DNA from: Acidobacteria bacterium UBA823
GTDB lineage: Bacteria; Acidobacteriota; Vicinamibacteria; Vicinamibacterales; UBA823
Reading direction: 5' to 3'
NCBI GenBank assembly: GCA_002296225.1
Contig: DBHR01000048.1
Location: 14,004 to 26,995 of the forward strand
Length of the DNA stretch: 12,992 nucleotides
Shown here in pieces: positions 6,158-12,985 of the stretch. Position 1 is the stretch's first letter. Each line of letters opens with the position of its first letter. A program made the position numbers and the translations under genes. Below the pieces are notes generated by a model. It ran no database searches, was not told where the DNA came from, and saw nothing but the letters and a program-made list of their open reading frames with translations.

Positions 6158-7756
6158 TCAGTGCCAGAAGTGACGCTGGCCGGTCATAACCATCGCGATG
6201 CTGTGCTCGTCTGCAGCGGCAATGACCTCGGCATCGCGCTTCGACCCACCCGGCTGCACCACGGCGGTCGCACCCGCTTCAGCGATTGCGTCGAGCCCGT
6301 CCCTGAACGGGAAGAAGGCATCCGACGCGACGACCGTACCGCCGAGTTCCGCGCTGGCCTTGAAGACCGCCACATTCACAGCATCAACTCGGCTCATCTG
6401 ACCCGCCCCAATCGCAACGGTCCGGTCACCGCGCGTAAACACCACGCCATTCGACTTCACGTGCGCACAGACCCGCCAAGCAAATCGCAGCGCATGCCAC
6501 TCGTCGCCGGTTGGCGCGCGTTTGGTCACGACGCGAAGTCGCAGGTCGGCAGGGTCGTCGGTCCATGGCCGCGCTGCCTCGTCGACGACATCTCGGCGCT
6601 GGACCAGCCACCCGCCCAGAATTGACCGGACATCCCGTTGCCCCACGCGGCCCTCGCGGACTGACGAGAAATCGGCCACTAGGACGCGCATCGCCTGTTT
6701 CTTGGCCAGGATGGCAACCGCCTCTTCTTCTACACCCGGCGTCACTATCGCTTCGATGAACGTCGACGTGATAGCAGTCGCGGTCACGGCATCTATCGGC
6801 CGGTTCAGCCCGACGATTCCGCCGAACGCTGAAAGCGAGTCTGTCTCGCGTGCAACTGTATAGGCTTCAACGATCGAGTCGCCGGTGGCAACACCACACG
6901 GGTTCGTATGCTTCAGAACAACCGCCGCCGGTTCTTCGAACTCGAGCAAGAGGCGTGCCGCAGCATCGAGGTCTAGTAGATTAGTGAAAGACAGCTCTTT
7001 CCCCTGCAGCACCTGCGCCCCACTCAGGCCGGCGTCGGCATCGTCGGTATACCAAGCGGCCTCCTGATGCGGATTCTCGCCATACCGCAGCTTCTTGAGC
7101 TTAGAAAGCGACAACGCCAGAAATGACGGTGCCATTGCCTCCGATGGCGAGGCGTCACGCTCAAAACCCGATGCGGAGGCTCGAACGCACGCCAGCGTGT
7201 CTGCAATCGTTCGGTCGTACGACGCCGTGTGCTGAAACGCCTTCCGTGCAAGGCCGAATCGAAACGCCAAACTCGGTCCCTCTGGCCGGCCGAGCTCCCG
7301 AATCGCCGCAGCATAATCGTTCGAGTCGACCAGTACAAGCACGTCACGAAAGTTCTTCGCGGCAGCGCGCACCAGCGTCGGCCCACCGATGTCGATTTCC
7401 TCGATGAGGTCAACGAACAGGGTCTCTTCGTTCGCCGCGGCAGCGGCGAACGGATACAGATTCACAGCCACAACGTCAATCGTCTCGATGGCGTGCCGCC
7501 GCAACGCCTCCCAGTCATCTTCCCGGTCACGACGGGCGAGGATCCCGCCGTGCACGAATGGATGCAGAGTCTTTACCCGCCCGTCCATCATCTCGGGCAC
7601 GCCGGTCACAGTCTCGATGGCGGTGACGGGTAGGCCAGCGTCGCGAAGAGCCCGTGCGGTGCCACCCGTCGACACCAATTCGAAGCCCAGAGCGATCAGG
7701 CCACGACCCAAATCAACGACCTTGGTTTTGTCCGACACGCTCAGGAGCGCTCGCAT
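6158..7756 (-). CDS. purH: Bifunctional AICAR formyltransferase/IMP cyclohydrolase PurH
   Basis: PurH carries out the last two steps of IMP synthesis: it formylates AICAR with 10-formyl-tetrahydrofolate, then closes the ring. The 532-residue protein has the full two-domain length (family about 510-535). The N-terminal MGS-like cyclohydrolase domain (1 to about 145) shows LLSVSDKTKV, STGGTARAL, MMDGRVKTLHPFVHGGIL and NLYPFA. The transformylase domain (about 210-532) shows KLRYGENPHQ (222-231), KHTNPCG (282-288) with the catalytic Lys-His pair, SAFGGIVGLNRP (309-320), GAGQMSRVDA (450-459), ASDAFFPFRDGLD and QPGGSKRD. The end, TGQRHFWH, is a slight variant of the usual TGMRHFRH. A GAGAGGG ribosome site lies 7 nt before the ATG. 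It is 132 bp downstream of the unknown gene on the same strand and convergent with hldA. Confidence 0.97.
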   Translation of the reverse strand: MRALLSVSDKTKVVDLGRGLIALGFELVSTGGTARALRDAGLPVTAIETVTGVPEMMDGRVKTLHPFVHGGILARRDREDDWEALRRHAIETIDVVAVNLYPFAAAAANEETLFVDLIEEIDIGGPTLVRAAAKNFRDVLVLVDSNDYAAAIRELGRPEGPSLAFRFGLARKAFQHTASYDRTIADTLACVRASASGFERDASPSEAMAPSFLALSLSKLKKLRYGENPHQEAAWYTDDADAGLSGAQVLQGKELSFTNLLDLDAAARLLLEFEEPAAVVLKHTNPCGVATGDSIVEAYTVARETDSLSAFGGIVGLNRPIDAVTATAITSTFIEAIVTPGVEEEAVAILAKKQAMRVLVADFSSVREGRVGQRDVRSILGGWLVQRRDVVDEAARPWTDDPADLRLRVVTKRAPTGDEWHALRFAWRVCAHVKSNGVVFTRGDRTVAIGAGQMSRVDAVNVAVFKASAELGGTVVASDAFFPFRDGLDAIAEAGATAVVQPGGSKRDAEVIAAADEHSIAMVMTGQRHFWH

Positions 7757-7763
7757 CGAAGAA

Positions 7764-7770
7764 CCCTCTC
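7764..7770 (-). promoter_or_regulatory. Ribosome binding site of purH
   Basis: GAGAGGG on the minus strand, separated from the purH ATG (7756) by 7 nt. It repeats exactly the site in front of the LolB-like GTG and fixes the purH start. Confidence 0.7.
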
Positions 7771-7779
7771 TTGGTTGGT

Positions 7780-7808
7780 TTGACAGAACATGGGGCCGTA
7801 CCTATTAC
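7780..7808 (+). promoter_or_regulatory. Candidate sigma70 promoter pointing away from purH
   Basis: A perfect TTGACA (7780-7785), a 17-nt spacer and TATTAC (7803-7808, four of six matches to TATAAT) lie on the plus strand in the purH upstream gap. Transcription would start near 7815 and run antisense to the 151-residue gene. No recognised plus-strand gene follows before selA at 8434. The match may be chance; it is the best -35/-10 pair I found in the window. Confidence 0.35.
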
Positions 7809-7844
7809 GCGCGTGGGGTCGGGTCGCATCACGCCCTCTGACGA

Positions 7845-7860
7845 GGCCGCATTGGCGGCC
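7845..7860. repeat. GC-rich hairpin in the purH upstream gap
   Basis: GGCCGC (7845-7850), loop ATTG, GCGGCC (7855-7860): a perfect 6-bp stem in the 132-bp gap between the unknown gene and purH. On the minus strand it would lie in the transcript just after the stop of the unknown gene. There is no T-run, so it is not a standard terminator; it could be a 3'-end stabilising or attenuating structure. Confidence 0.35.
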
Positions 7861-7888
7861 CTTCCGGAGATCCTTGAGAACCCGTTGC

Positions 7889-8344
7889 TCAGCGCTGAAT
7901 GAGAAACCAAACCAGCGGCAACCACAGCTCGCGCGCGTACGGGAGCGGTCGATCATCGATCAGCACTTCGCAGGCGTCGTCGCCACCAACAATATCGAAT
8001 AAGTCGCGCAGTGCCAGGGCTTCGGGAGGAAAGTACCGCGCCCGGTGCCGTAGCGTCGGTCCGTCGCCCATCTCGCGATACTCAGACGCCTGCCGCGCGA
8101 GCGTAACAGCAGTCTTGTAGGCGTTTTTGTCCTTCAGCTTTCCAAACACGACAGTGATTGAAAAGGAATGACCAGTACTTCCGAACATTACCGCGCGCAG
8201 ATCGGGATCGAGCTCCGCCAGTTCCTCGGGTGAGGGCTGCGACGACGGTTCAATGTAAGGCCAAAAACGCTCCGCCGACTGGCGCTGCGGGGTTGCCTCC
8301 GGAGCGCCATCCGGAATGTCATTCAACTTGGCGGTCTTGCTCAT
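7889..8344 (-). CDS. Uncharacterised soluble protein (151 aa)
   Basis: I do not recognise this family. The 151-residue product has a Pro/Gln/Ser-rich N-terminal stretch (about 10-45, including FWPYIEPSSQPSPEELAEL), then a probable alpha/beta core: FSITVVFGKL (about 60-69), helix-like KDKNAYKTAVTLARQASEYR, and FPPEALALRDLFDIVGGDDA. It ends with an aromatic tail, ARELWLPLVWFLIQR. There is no signal peptide, the only Cys is near the C-terminus, and no metal or nucleotide motif is visible. It starts at an ATG without a clear Shine-Dalgarno, divergent from selA and 132 bp upstream of purH on the same strand. The balanced amino-acid composition and well-placed ATG support a real gene. A link to purine synthesis is suggested only by position. 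Confidence 0.72.
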   Translation of the reverse strand: MSKTAKLNDIPDGAPEATPQRQSAERFWPYIEPSSQPSPEELAELDPDLRAVMFGSTGHSFSITVVFGKLKDKNAYKTAVTLARQASEYREMGDGPTLRHRARYFPPEALALRDLFDIVGGDDACEVLIDDRPLPYARELWLPLVWFLIQR

Positions 8345-8376
8345 GTCGGTGGGCGACCGGCGAAACTGTGCCCACG

Positions 8377-8405
8377 ATGGTATCCTGAATCGCTAAGACC
8401 GACAA
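8377..8405 (-). promoter_or_regulatory. Candidate promoter for the 151-aa gene (and purH)
   Basis: On the minus strand TTGTCG (8405-8400), a 17-nt spacer and TACCAT (8382-8377) give four of six matches in each box. Transcription would start near 8370, about 26 nt before the ATG at 8344. Its -10 overlaps the plus-strand candidate described next. Confidence 0.3.
8378..8386 (+). promoter_or_regulatory. Candidate extended -10 element for selA
   Basis: TGGTATCCT fits an extended -10 (TGn followed by TATCCT, four of six). Transcription would start near 8393, leaving about 40 nt of leader before the selA ATG. A second -10-like TATTAG (8419-8424) would give an almost leaderless transcript. Neither has a convincing -35. 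Confidence 0.28.
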
Positions 8406-8433
8406 CCACATTACGCTCTATTAGAACCAGCCA

Positions 8434-9819
8434 ATGTCGAAACCACGTGTGATTCCGTCGATTGAGCAACTACTGCAACGCGACGCCGTGCGAGCACTGG
8501 TAACGACCTACGGTCGACCTGCAACGGTCAAGGCGCTAAGAGAGGCCACCGACAAACTTCGCACTGAACTCGCAGGCCCGAACTCAGCCGACAGAGTCAG
8601 CATTAAGGTGTCGGAAGTCGGACGGCGTCTAGAGTGCGACACAGGCACGCTTCTCGAATGCGCATTCGCCCCGTCGCTGCGACCAATCATTAACGCAACT
8701 GGCGTGATTGTACACACGAACCTCGGCCGAGCACCGCTTGCAGTTTCGGCAATTACGGCCATCGCCGCCATCGCGCCTGGCTTTACGAACCTGGAGTACG
8801 ACCTCAATAGCGGCGGCCGCGGCCGCAGGGACACGCACGTGGATCACTGGCTGCGCGAACTCACAGGCGCCGAAGCGGCCATCGTAGTCAACAACAATGC
8901 GGCAGCGACACTCCTCGTGCTGACGGCCCTCGCGTCCGGCCATGAGGTCATCGTCTCGCGCGGTGAATTGGTGGAGATCGGTGGCGGCTTTCGCATCCCC
9001 GACGTGCTGGCGCAATCTGGCGCCTGCTTACGAGAAGTCGGGACGACGAATCGCACGCGCGCGACCGACTATGCATCGGCGATTAACAACCGCACGGGGC
9101 TCTTGCTGCGGGTGCATCCTTCGAACTTTCGGATCGAAGGCTTCGCGGAACGTCCCTCACTCGAGTCGCTCGTCGCGGTTGGTCAACAATTCGGCGTGCC
9201 AGTGGTTGAAGATCTCGGCAGCGGCCACTTGATGAGTCATGACGAGCTGTCAACGGAACCCACGGTCCGGTCGAGTATCGAGACGGGAGTCGATGTCGTC
9301 TGCTTCAGCGGCGACAAACTGCTGGGTGGTCCCCAAGCCGGTGTCATCGTCGGCCGTGAGCCGATGCTCGAGAAAGTTCGCAACCATGCGCTTTTGCGGG
9401 CGCTCCGCGCTGACAAGCTAACCTATGCGGCGCTCAATGCAACGCTGCGTGAGTACGCCTTGGGGCGGGCCGCTGACGCCATTCCTGTAATTCGTATGAT
9501 TAAGGCGCGACCGGATGAGATCGAACGACGGGCACGAGCCGCCGTAGCCACCATTACATCATCGACCATTAAGATGGAGATCATCGACGGAGTCTCCACG
9601 GTCGGCGGCGGGAGTGCTCCTGGCAGTGAGCTCGCAACTCGTTTGCTCGTACTTACATCGTCAACGATCTCGGCTGAGGGTTTTGCAGCCGCGCTAAGGC
9701 GGCTCGCGCCGCCAGTCATCGGGCGAATCGAGCAAGGTCGGGTTGTACTCGATCTCCGGACGGTTCTACCCGAGCAGGATGAGGCACTAGCGAGCGCACT
9801 CGGCGGGCTAACGGGTTGA
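8434..9819 (+). CDS. selA: L-seryl-tRNA(Sec) selenium transferase SelA
   Basis: SelA is the PLP enzyme that converts Ser-tRNA(Sec) to Sec-tRNA(Sec) with selenophosphate, enabling UGA-directed selenocysteine insertion. The 461-residue length is close to the family norm (E. coli 463). Signatures are PSIEQLL at the N-terminus, NATGVIVHTNLGRAPL (87-102), LEYDLNSGGRGRRD (120-133), VVNNNAAATLL (151-161), VGTTNRT (202-208), VEDLGSGHL (258-266), and CFSGDKLLGGPQAG (290-303) with the PLP lysine at 295. There is no clear Shine-Dalgarno. It is unusual that no selB follows: the next gene is convergent, and neither selB, selD nor tRNA-Sec is in the window. The last 104 bp overlap the antisense nqrM frame. 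Family identity is secure; a working Sec pathway depends on genes elsewhere. Confidence 0.95.
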   Translation: MSKPRVIPSIEQLLQRDAVRALVTTYGRPATVKALREATDKLRTELAGPNSADRVSIKVSEVGRRLECDTGTLLECAFAPSLRPIINATGVIVHTNLGRAPLAVSAITAIAAIAPGFTNLEYDLNSGGRGRRDTHVDHWLRELTGAEAAIVVNNNAAATLLVLTALASGHEVIVSRGELVEIGGGFRIPDVLAQSGACLREVGTTNRTRATDYASAINNRTGLLLRVHPSNFRIEGFAERPSLESLVAVGQQFGVPVVEDLGSGHLMSHDELSTEPTVRSSIETGVDVVCFSGDKLLGGPQAGVIVGREPMLEKVRNHALLRALRADKLTYAALNATLREYALGRAADAIPVIRMIKARPDEIERRARAAVATITSSTIKMEIIDGVSTVGGGSAPGSELATRLLVLTSSTISAEGFAAALRRLAPPVIGRIEQGRVVLDLRTVLPEQDEALASALGGLTG

Positions 9820-10030
9820 CTCGTCCACCGGGTCGGGGATTGGACGGCGGGGTCTCCGCAAGGTCGTGGCGTTTTGGACAAGTGTCGCAGGACAGTGGCT
9901 CCCCATTTGGGCCCAAGAGGTCTGGTCCGCCACACGAACCACGCAGGCAGCGGTCACTAAACACAACACCGACGGCCATTACGAACATGGCCGCACCGAT
10001 CACGATGGCCGTTAGGAGAAAGAGAGTCAT
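9716..10030 (-). CDS. nqrM: Na+-NQR maturation factor NqrM (DUF539), C-terminally extended
   Basis: A 104-residue frame starting MTLFLLTAIVIGAAMFVMAV, a single N-terminal membrane helix (about 2-24). The NqrM signature follows: CLRGSCGG (28-35), with Cys33 in the GSCGG motif, then SCDTC (47-51). NqrM is needed for assembly of active NQR, probably by delivering iron to the membrane Fe centre between NqrD and NqrE. It is the last gene of the operon, 5 bp after apbE, which matches its usual place. The family is usually about 70-80 residues; here the frame continues with a Pro/Arg-rich tail (about 60-104), and residues 71-104 are antisense to the 3' end of selA. The start at 10030 is preferred because the open frame upstream only copies apbE in another phase. 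Confidence 0.85.
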   Translation of the reverse strand: MTLFLLTAIVIGAAMFVMAVGVVFSDRCLRGSCGGPDLLGPNGEPLSCDTCPKRHDLAETPPSNPRPGGRVNPLARRVRSLVPHPARVEPSGDRVQPDLARFAR

Positions 10031-10035
10031 CGAAA

Positions 10036-11109
10036 CTATCTTACGCCTTCTCCGCTTAATACGCGCTCGAAGTCCGGTGTCAACAGCTCGTCGAAACCGC
10101 CGTCGGCCCGTCTCACCAGCATGAGCGCCGCCACGTCGTTCGCGACCGCAAATCGATAACCTTCTTCCGGTCCCAAGACCAAAAGCGCCGTCGCGACCGC
10201 GTCGGCCGTCATGCACCAGCGAGTCACCACCGTCACCGAGGCCAGCGTATGTTCAAGCGGACGGCCCGTGCGCGGGTCGATAGTATGGGAAACCCGCCGA
10301 CCTTCCCACTCATAGAAGTTTCGGTAGTCGCCAGACGTGGCCATGGCCGCGTTGGTGAGCGGAACTGTCATCTGAAACGACGGCTCGTGTGAATCAGGTC
10401 GCTGGACAGCGATCCGCCAGGGCGTCCCGGCGTCATTCGAGCCCCCGGTCCGCACCTCGCCGCCGACCTCGACCATGTATCGAGGAAACCCGGCCAACTC
10501 CAGTGCTTCGGCTACTCGGTCCACTGCGTAGCCCTTAGCAATGGCGGAGAGGTCGCCCTCTAACAACGGCTCATCCTTCTGCACGGTGTGAGCCTCAACG
10601 TTCAGTCGCAGCCTCGCGAATCCGAGCCGGCTCCTCAGCTCCTCAACCTCGGCATCGGAGGGTGGCTCCATCTCCGAAGCCACGCCAAAACCCCAAGCCT
10701 CAACCAGTGGACCTACCGTGATGTCAAACGCACCATCGGTCCACGCGCTGATCCGGTGGGCCTCAGCCAGGACCTCGAACGTCTCGTCTGACACGGCAAA
10801 CGGGGTGGTTTCGTTGTAGCGGTTGAACTGGGACAGCTCGGACCCGGGACGATACTGCGACATCAGGCCGTCGACAAGCATTAACTCGGACTCGACGAGC
10901 TCTCGGAGCGCACTCTCCGACATACCATTGTCGTCGTCGGCGACGATTTTAACCACGAACCGCGTTCCCATCGTGGACCCGCGGAGTTCATACATCGCCG
11001 AATCATTCTTTGGCGACGCGCACGATGCCGCGACGGTAACAACGATCGGTACTGCGAGCACTCGAAAGTAATCAGGAAAAGACATGGGCAAGCAGTACCG
11101 TCGCGCCAC
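10036..11109 (-). CDS. apbE: FAD:protein FMN transferase ApbE (lipoprotein)
   Basis: ApbE uses FAD to attach FMN through a phosphoester bond to a Thr of NqrB and NqrC, so it is the flavinylating partner of the pump encoded beside it. The 357-residue protein starts with GTG, placed 7 nt after an AGGA that overlaps the nqrF stop codon. An ATG 24 bp further in has no such site. The N-terminus is a lipoprotein signal (MARRY, hydrophobic core, VAASC with Cys30), so it acts outside the cytoplasmic membrane. Family motifs include RGSTMGTRFVVKI (43-55), MSQYRPGSELSQFN, DGAFDITVGPLVEAWGFG, DLSAIAKGYAVDRVAEAL, and the C-terminal SHTIDPRTGRPLEH followed by CMTADAVATALLVLG with the metal/FAD-binding Thr/Asp. 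Identification is secure. Confidence 0.95.
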   Translation of the reverse strand: MARRYCLPMSFPDYFRVLAVPIVVTVAASCASPKNDSAMYELRGSTMGTRFVVKIVADDDNGMSESALRELVESELMLVDGLMSQYRPGSELSQFNRYNETTPFAVSDETFEVLAEAHRISAWTDGAFDITVGPLVEAWGFGVASEMEPPSDAEVEELRSRLGFARLRLNVEAHTVQKDEPLLEGDLSAIAKGYAVDRVAEALELAGFPRYMVEVGGEVRTGGSNDAGTPWRIAVQRPDSHEPSFQMTVPLTNAAMATSGDYRNFYEWEGRRVSHTIDPRTGRPLEHTLASVTVVTRWCMTADAVATALLVLGPEEGYRFAVANDVAALMLVRRADGGFDELLTPDFERVLSGEGVR

Positions 11110-11116
11110 GACAACG

Positions 11117-11120
11117 TCCT
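11117..11120 (-). promoter_or_regulatory. apbE ribosome site overlapping the nqrF stop codon
   Basis: On the minus strand the nqrF end reads TAGGACGTTGTCGTG: the TAG stop (11121-11119) shares bases with AGGA (11120-11117), and the apbE GTG follows 7 nt later. This fixes the GTG start and suggests coupled translation of nqrF and apbE. Confidence 0.55.
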
Positions 11121-12345
11121 AGCCAAAGTCGTCGAACCGGATGTTCTCGGGTTCGACGCCAAGCCCGTCGAGCATCTCCATGCAGGCCTTCAGCATCATC
11201 GGGGGGCCGCACAAATAGTACTCGACGTCTTCGGGTACCGGATGGTCCTTGAGGTAGTTATCGTGCAGTACCTGATGAATGAACCCCGTCTTGCCGGTCC
11301 ATTGGTCCTCCGGTAGCGGTTCCGATAGCGCCAAGCGCCAAGCGAAGTTCGAAAAATCACGTGCTATCGTGTCAAAGTCGTCGAGATAGAACGCTTCGCG
11401 CAAGCTGCGCGCACCGTACCAAAAAGACACCTTGCGCGTTGTGTGCAGCCTGTAGAACTGATCGAAGATGTGGGCTCGCATTGGCGCCATCCCGGCTCCA
11501 CCGCCAACGAAAATCATCTCCGCCGACGTGTCTTGGGCGAAAAACTCACCGAACGGTCCGGAGATGACGACCTCGTCACCGGGCTTGAGGCTGAAAAGGT
11601 AGGAGGTCATCTGCCCAGGCGGAATACCCGCCGGTCCCCGCGGCGGTGGCGTGGCAATCCGGACGTTGAGCATAATGATGCCCTTTTCCTCCGGATAGTT
11701 CGCCATCGAGTACGCCCGCTCAACGGGCTCGCTGACGGTCGACGTGTAGCGCCAAAGGTTGAAGCGATCCCAGTCGGGTTGATACTCCTCGCCGACGTCA
11801 AAATCCTTGTAGTGAACGGTGCCTAATGGACAGTCGACCTGAATATAGCCGCCAGCCCGAAACGGCACCTCCTCTCCGGCGGGGAGCTCCAACACCAGTT
11901 CTTTGATGAATGTCGCCACGTTATCGTTTGAGCGCACCCTGCAGTGCCAACGCCGAACCTTGAAGACTTCGGCGGGCACTTCGATCTTCATGTCCTGCTT
12001 GACCTTGACCTGGCACGAGAGGCGCACGCCGGTGCGTGCCTCGCCACGAGAAATATGACTGCGCTCGGTCGGCAACATCGCACCGCCGCCTTCAGTGACC
12101 TTCACCGTGCAAACGCCACAGCTACCCTTCCCACCGCACGCCGAGGGCACAAAGAGCTTATTGGCCGACAGAGTGCTCAGCAACGTCCCACCGGCTGCAG
12201 TTCGCAGTGCCTTGGCCGTATCGTCGTTGATGACAATCGTCACCTCGCCAGTCGACACGAGCTCCTGCCGCGCGACCATCAACACGACGACTAGGGAGAC
12301 GATGACGACCGTAAACATCAGCACGCCTAGGCCAATTTCGACCAT
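11119..12345 (-). CDS. nqrF: Na+-translocating NADH:quinone reductase subunit F
   Basis: NqrF is the entry subunit of Na+-NQR: NADH reduces FAD, and electrons pass to a [2Fe-2S] cluster and on into the pump. The 408-residue length equals that of Vibrio NqrF. Domains in order are: a membrane helix (about 4-24); a plant-type ferredoxin domain with Cys70, Cys76 and Cys79 in SACGGKGSCGVC plus Cys111; a FAD domain with RAYSMANYP (210-218); and an NADH domain with GGGAGMAPMR (281-290), FWYGARS (308-314) and YYLCGPPMM (376-384). It ends DDFG. The four cluster Cys fall at the published Vibrio positions. It starts at an ATG 22 bp after nqrE, preceded by AGGAAAGGG at about 10 nt. No key residue is missing. 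Confidence 0.97.
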   Translation of the reverse strand: MVEIGLGVLMFTVVIVSLVVVLMVARQELVSTGEVTIVINDDTAKALRTAAGGTLLSTLSANKLFVPSACGGKGSCGVCTVKVTEGGGAMLPTERSHISRGEARTGVRLSCQVKVKQDMKIEVPAEVFKVRRWHCRVRSNDNVATFIKELVLELPAGEEVPFRAGGYIQVDCPLGTVHYKDFDVGEEYQPDWDRFNLWRYTSTVSEPVERAYSMANYPEEKGIIMLNVRIATPPPRGPAGIPPGQMTSYLFSLKPGDEVVISGPFGEFFAQDTSAEMIFVGGGAGMAPMRAHIFDQFYRLHTTRKVSFWYGARSLREAFYLDDFDTIARDFSNFAWRLALSEPLPEDQWTGKTGFIHQVLHDNYLKDHPVPEDVEYYLCGPPMMLKACMEMLDGLGVEPENIRFDDFG

Positions 12346-12367
12346 CGTCCTTGAACCCTTTCCTCAC

Positions 12368-12985
12368 CTACAGCTGCACGCCGCCAAACGCCATGAATCC
12401 AATTGCCATCAGACCCGTCAGGATGAACGTGATACCCAGACCACGTAGGCCGGCCGGCACATTGCTGTAACGTAAGCGCTCACGAATACCGGCCAAGGCC
12501 ACGATAGCGAGCGCCCAGCCTACGCCGGAGCCAAAACCATATACCGCACTCTCTGCTAGCCCGTAGTTCCGTTCCACCATGAACAATGACGCACCGAGGA
12601 TGGCGCAATTGACTGCGATCAAGGGAAGAAATACCCCAAGCGCGGCGTGGAGTTGCGGCATGAAACGGTCGAGTGTCATCTCGACAATCTGGACCATCGC
12701 GGCAATGGTCCCGATGTAGGTCAGGAAACCGAGGAACGACAGATCGTAATCTCCGAACGCTGGCGTGATCCAGGCCAGAGCACCGTCGCTCAACAGGTAC
12801 CGGTAGATTAGATTATTCATCGGCACCGTGACGCTTAACACAAAGATGACCGCTGCACCGAGACCGATCGCGGTATCGACCTTCCGTGACACGGCAATGA
12901 ACGAGCACATGCCTAGGAAGAACGCCAAAGCCATGTTCTCGACGAAGATCGCTTTAACCACCAAATTTAAATAGGTTTCCAGCAT
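12368..12985 (-). CDS. nqrE: Na+-translocating NADH:quinone reductase subunit E
   Basis: NqrE is an integral membrane subunit with about six helices, related by inverted topology to NqrD (and to RnfA/RnfE). The protein (205 aa, slightly longer than the 198 of Vibrio) shows VENMALAFFLGMCSFIAVS (15-33), PMNNLIYRYLL, LTYIGTIAAMVQIVEM, LPLIAVNCAILGASLFMVER and VYGFGSGVGWALAIVALAGI, ending GGVQL. Cys27 and Cys127 correspond to the pair that, with NqrD, holds the membrane Fe centre. A short insertion near 70-80 (ALAWITPAFGDYD) explains the extra length. NQR rather than RNF is shown by the neighbouring nqrF and by the GVQL end. The seven bases upstream (GAGTGAG on the minus strand) contain a TGA that may be the nqrD stop; nqrABCD should lie outside the window. 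Confidence 0.96.
   Translation of the reverse strand: MLETYLNLVVKAIFVENMALAFFLGMCSFIAVSRKVDTAIGLGAAVIFVLSVTVPMNNLIYRYLLSDGALAWITPAFGDYDLSFLGFLTYIGTIAAMVQIVEMTLDRFMPQLHAALGVFLPLIAVNCAILGASLFMVERNYGLAESAVYGFGSGVGWALAIVALAGIRERLRYSNVPAGLRGLGITFILTGLMAIGFMAFGGVQL

Noticed and set aside
6086..6625. Plus-strand open frame of 179 codons starting just after hldA
   Set aside because: It is almost entirely antisense to the conserved 3' half of purH and its translation has no family features, so it is a shadow frame.
7389..7841. Plus-strand open frame of 150 codons opposite the purH N-terminal region
   Set aside because: It is antisense to the conserved cyclohydrolase domain, with a Ser/Arg-rich low-information translation.
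9820..10027. Search for tRNA-Sec (selC) or a SECIS-like hairpin next to selA
   Set aside because: No tRNA-like arms, UCA anticodon loop or long variable arm is visible; the stretch is the nqrM coding region.
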